DNA from: Hyaloraphidium curvatum
Taxonomy: Eukaryota > Monoblepharomycota > Hyaloraphidiomycetes > Hyaloraphidiales > Hyaloraphidiaceae
DNA: 64,000 nt
NCBI GenBank assembly: GCA_025558095.1
Contig: JAIVFI010000016.1
Coordinates: 248,001-312,000 of the forward strand
Direction: 5' to 3'
Shown piece by piece: positions 63,001 through 64,000 of this stretch. The notes beneath the pieces are model-generated. The model did no database searches, was not told the DNA's origin, and saw only the letters and a program-made list of their open reading frames with translations. Position 1 is the first letter of the stretch. Every line of letters starts with the position of its first letter. Both the position numbers and the translations under genes were made by a program.

Positions 63001-64000
63001 CAGAAACGAATGACATTGTCGTCCGTGTACGTCAGGAACATGTGCGACCCCAAGGGTGCGGTCGGCGAATACATCGAAACGATGGCGTTGGTAGGCGACG
63101 CGAACTTTAGAGAGGCGCCATGGGGAAGAGACAGCCGATCCTCGTCGACAAGGACGACGTCTGATAGCTCCCGGCCTGGGTTCAACACCGCGTCAGCCTG
63201 GATCCGTGACACACACAAGCACTGGCAACCCACCGCCCTTGAGAACCGCAGTCCAAATCATCACCTGGGCATCCTCGCAGACGGCGACGACGATCGCATG
63301 CATCGTCTGCGGGTCGTCGCCCGCGTGTACCGGCTCTTTTGGCTCCGAGAAGGCCTGAAGCATCAGAAAAGCAGAGTCCGCCCCGTATCCGTCGAACTTG
63401 TGCAGCAGATCGATCGACGACTGGCCTACGGAGAAGGCAAAAAGCCCCGAGTTGTTCTGCACCAGCAGAATCGGAGCTGCGAGATATCAGCAACCGCCGA
63501 CAGTGGTGCACACAGGGGCGCCAACCAGTAGGGAACCAAGCGAGCTTCCGGGGCGCCACATCCTGGGGTAAAGCTGCGACAAAGTCGAGGCCCTCGGAGT
63601 AGCGGATGCCAATCTCGGGAATAGTGACTTTCCACACGTTGAGCTCCCCGTCGCGGCCGATGCTGGCGCAAAAGTCAAGCATAGGATGTCGAACGAACTT
63701 GACCGGGGAGAGCCGGTGGCCGGCAAAGGATCGAAGCAACCGAATGTGTGACGAGTCACGTGTGATGGCAAAAAACTCGTCCAGGTTCTCCATGTAAACG
63801 TTGATCACTCCCGCTTCGTTCTGCGTGAGGAAGTAGATTTCGGACGGAAGAAAGACGCCTGCCGACGATAGAACATAAGGCGTGCGCAGATGCCTGGGCT
63901 TTTGCGCACAGTCTCACCGGAAGAGCGGATAACGTTCGCATTCTGGAACACGTGCGGAGTATCTTTGAAGAAAGCATAGTCATGCGGCAGCAGCGCATTC
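57061..64000 (-). CDS. RAV1: Rav1/DmX-like (rabconnectin-3 alpha) V-ATPase assembly factor, 5'-partial
   Basis: One giant gene entering from the right edge. 23 exons fit one frame of 1898 codons: 63918-64000, 63526-63858, 63234-63476, 62761-63175, 62396-62697, 62220-62339, 61974-62169, 61629-61914, 61470-61574, 60985-61408, 60796-60932, 59883-60722, 59475-59824, 59160-59412, 58918-59104, 58722-58861, 58441-58674, 58307-58387, 58140-58251, 58001-58081, 57578-57949, 57434-57523, 57061-57374. N-terminal WD repeats (VRHPMLDFCASIGRDGELNV) lead to the Rav1 domain (FFLALRKKNLLLALWK, MIKFLSNDFTQARWQTAA, FFLLGDRLRDAVSVCLKQLD). A linker with mid-region helices and C-terminal WD blades (ANVCIWDTLLPS, HQLLFSGGKKGDICIYDVRQ, FISGSSDGELVAW) follows. 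RAVE promotes V1-Vo assembly on vacuole/endosome. The C-terminal WD block is as in DmX proteins. Confidence 0.92.

Noticed and set aside
1..64000. CRISPR array, transposon, prophage or a defence or biosynthetic island
   Set aside because: No regularly spaced repeats, terminal repeats, transposase or integrase frames; the genes are conserved eukaryotic housekeeping and metabolic genes.

Overview
The window is nuclear DNA of a GC-rich, gene-dense eukaryote, most likely a fungus. The evidence is the short GT-AG introns (mostly 45-75 nt, donors such as GTGAGT, GTGCGT and GTGGGT, acceptors usually CAG) inside almost every conserved gene, together with fungal families: a TOK-type two-pore K+ channel, a TRP-like/Flc-type membrane protein, RPC53, Hrq1, Rav1, and an IFA38-type 3-ketoacyl-CoA reductase. 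Dynactin p150 and a DmX-length Rav1 are compatible with an early-diverging or zoosporic fungus, but the species cannot be named from this sequence. I see no tRNA, rRNA, CRISPR array, transposon or prophage.

Layout. 0-9.6 kb is an accessory-looking stretch: a fatty acid hydroxylase superfamily gene cut by the left edge, a DUF4256 gene, a BTB gene broken by a frameshift, an orphan coiled-coil gene, a secreted Cys-rich protein, a metallophosphoesterase, an intact BTB paralogue and a cyclase-family hydrolase. 9.7-21 kb is metabolic and membrane genes: PLP aminotransferase, hemerythrin-like protein, delta-12-type desaturase, a membrane-tethered L-type-lectin-like protein, peroxisomal phytanoyl-CoA hydroxylase, K+ channel, EXPERA/EBP-like protein. 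21-29 kb holds two ribosome-associated quality control (RQC) genes tail to tail, Vms1/ANKZF1 and Ltn1/Listerin, then inositol monophosphatase. 30-41 kb has MRE11, the U5 snRNP 40K WD protein, a three-finger CCCH protein, a single-pass membrane protein, 3-ketoacyl-CoA reductase, alkaline ceramidase and the Pol III subunit RPC53. 41-57 kb has a TRP-like membrane protein, the Hrq1 helicase, a proline iminopeptidase, dynactin p150 and an epsin. From 57 kb to the right edge runs one giant Rav1/DmX-like (RAVE, V-ATPase assembly) gene on the minus strand, whose 5' end lies outside the window.

The genome is compact. Many neighbours are divergent with 76-265 bp between start codons (BTB/coiled-coil, cyclase/aminotransferase, K+ channel/EBP-like, LTN1/IMPase, MRE11/U5-40K, TRP/HRQ1, dynactin/epsin). 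Convergent pairs are separated by as little as 14 bp. Functional links among neighbours: Vms1 with Ltn1 (RQC); 3-ketoacyl-CoA reductase next to alkaline ceramidase (very-long-chain fatty acid/ceramide metabolism), with desaturase, phytanoyl-CoA hydroxylase, EXPERA protein and fatty acid hydroxylase elsewhere in the window; epsin, dynactin and Rav1 (endosomal and motor traffic, V-ATPase) side by side. Exon structures given here were worked out by hand from reading frames, splice signals and remembered family sequences; no search was run.
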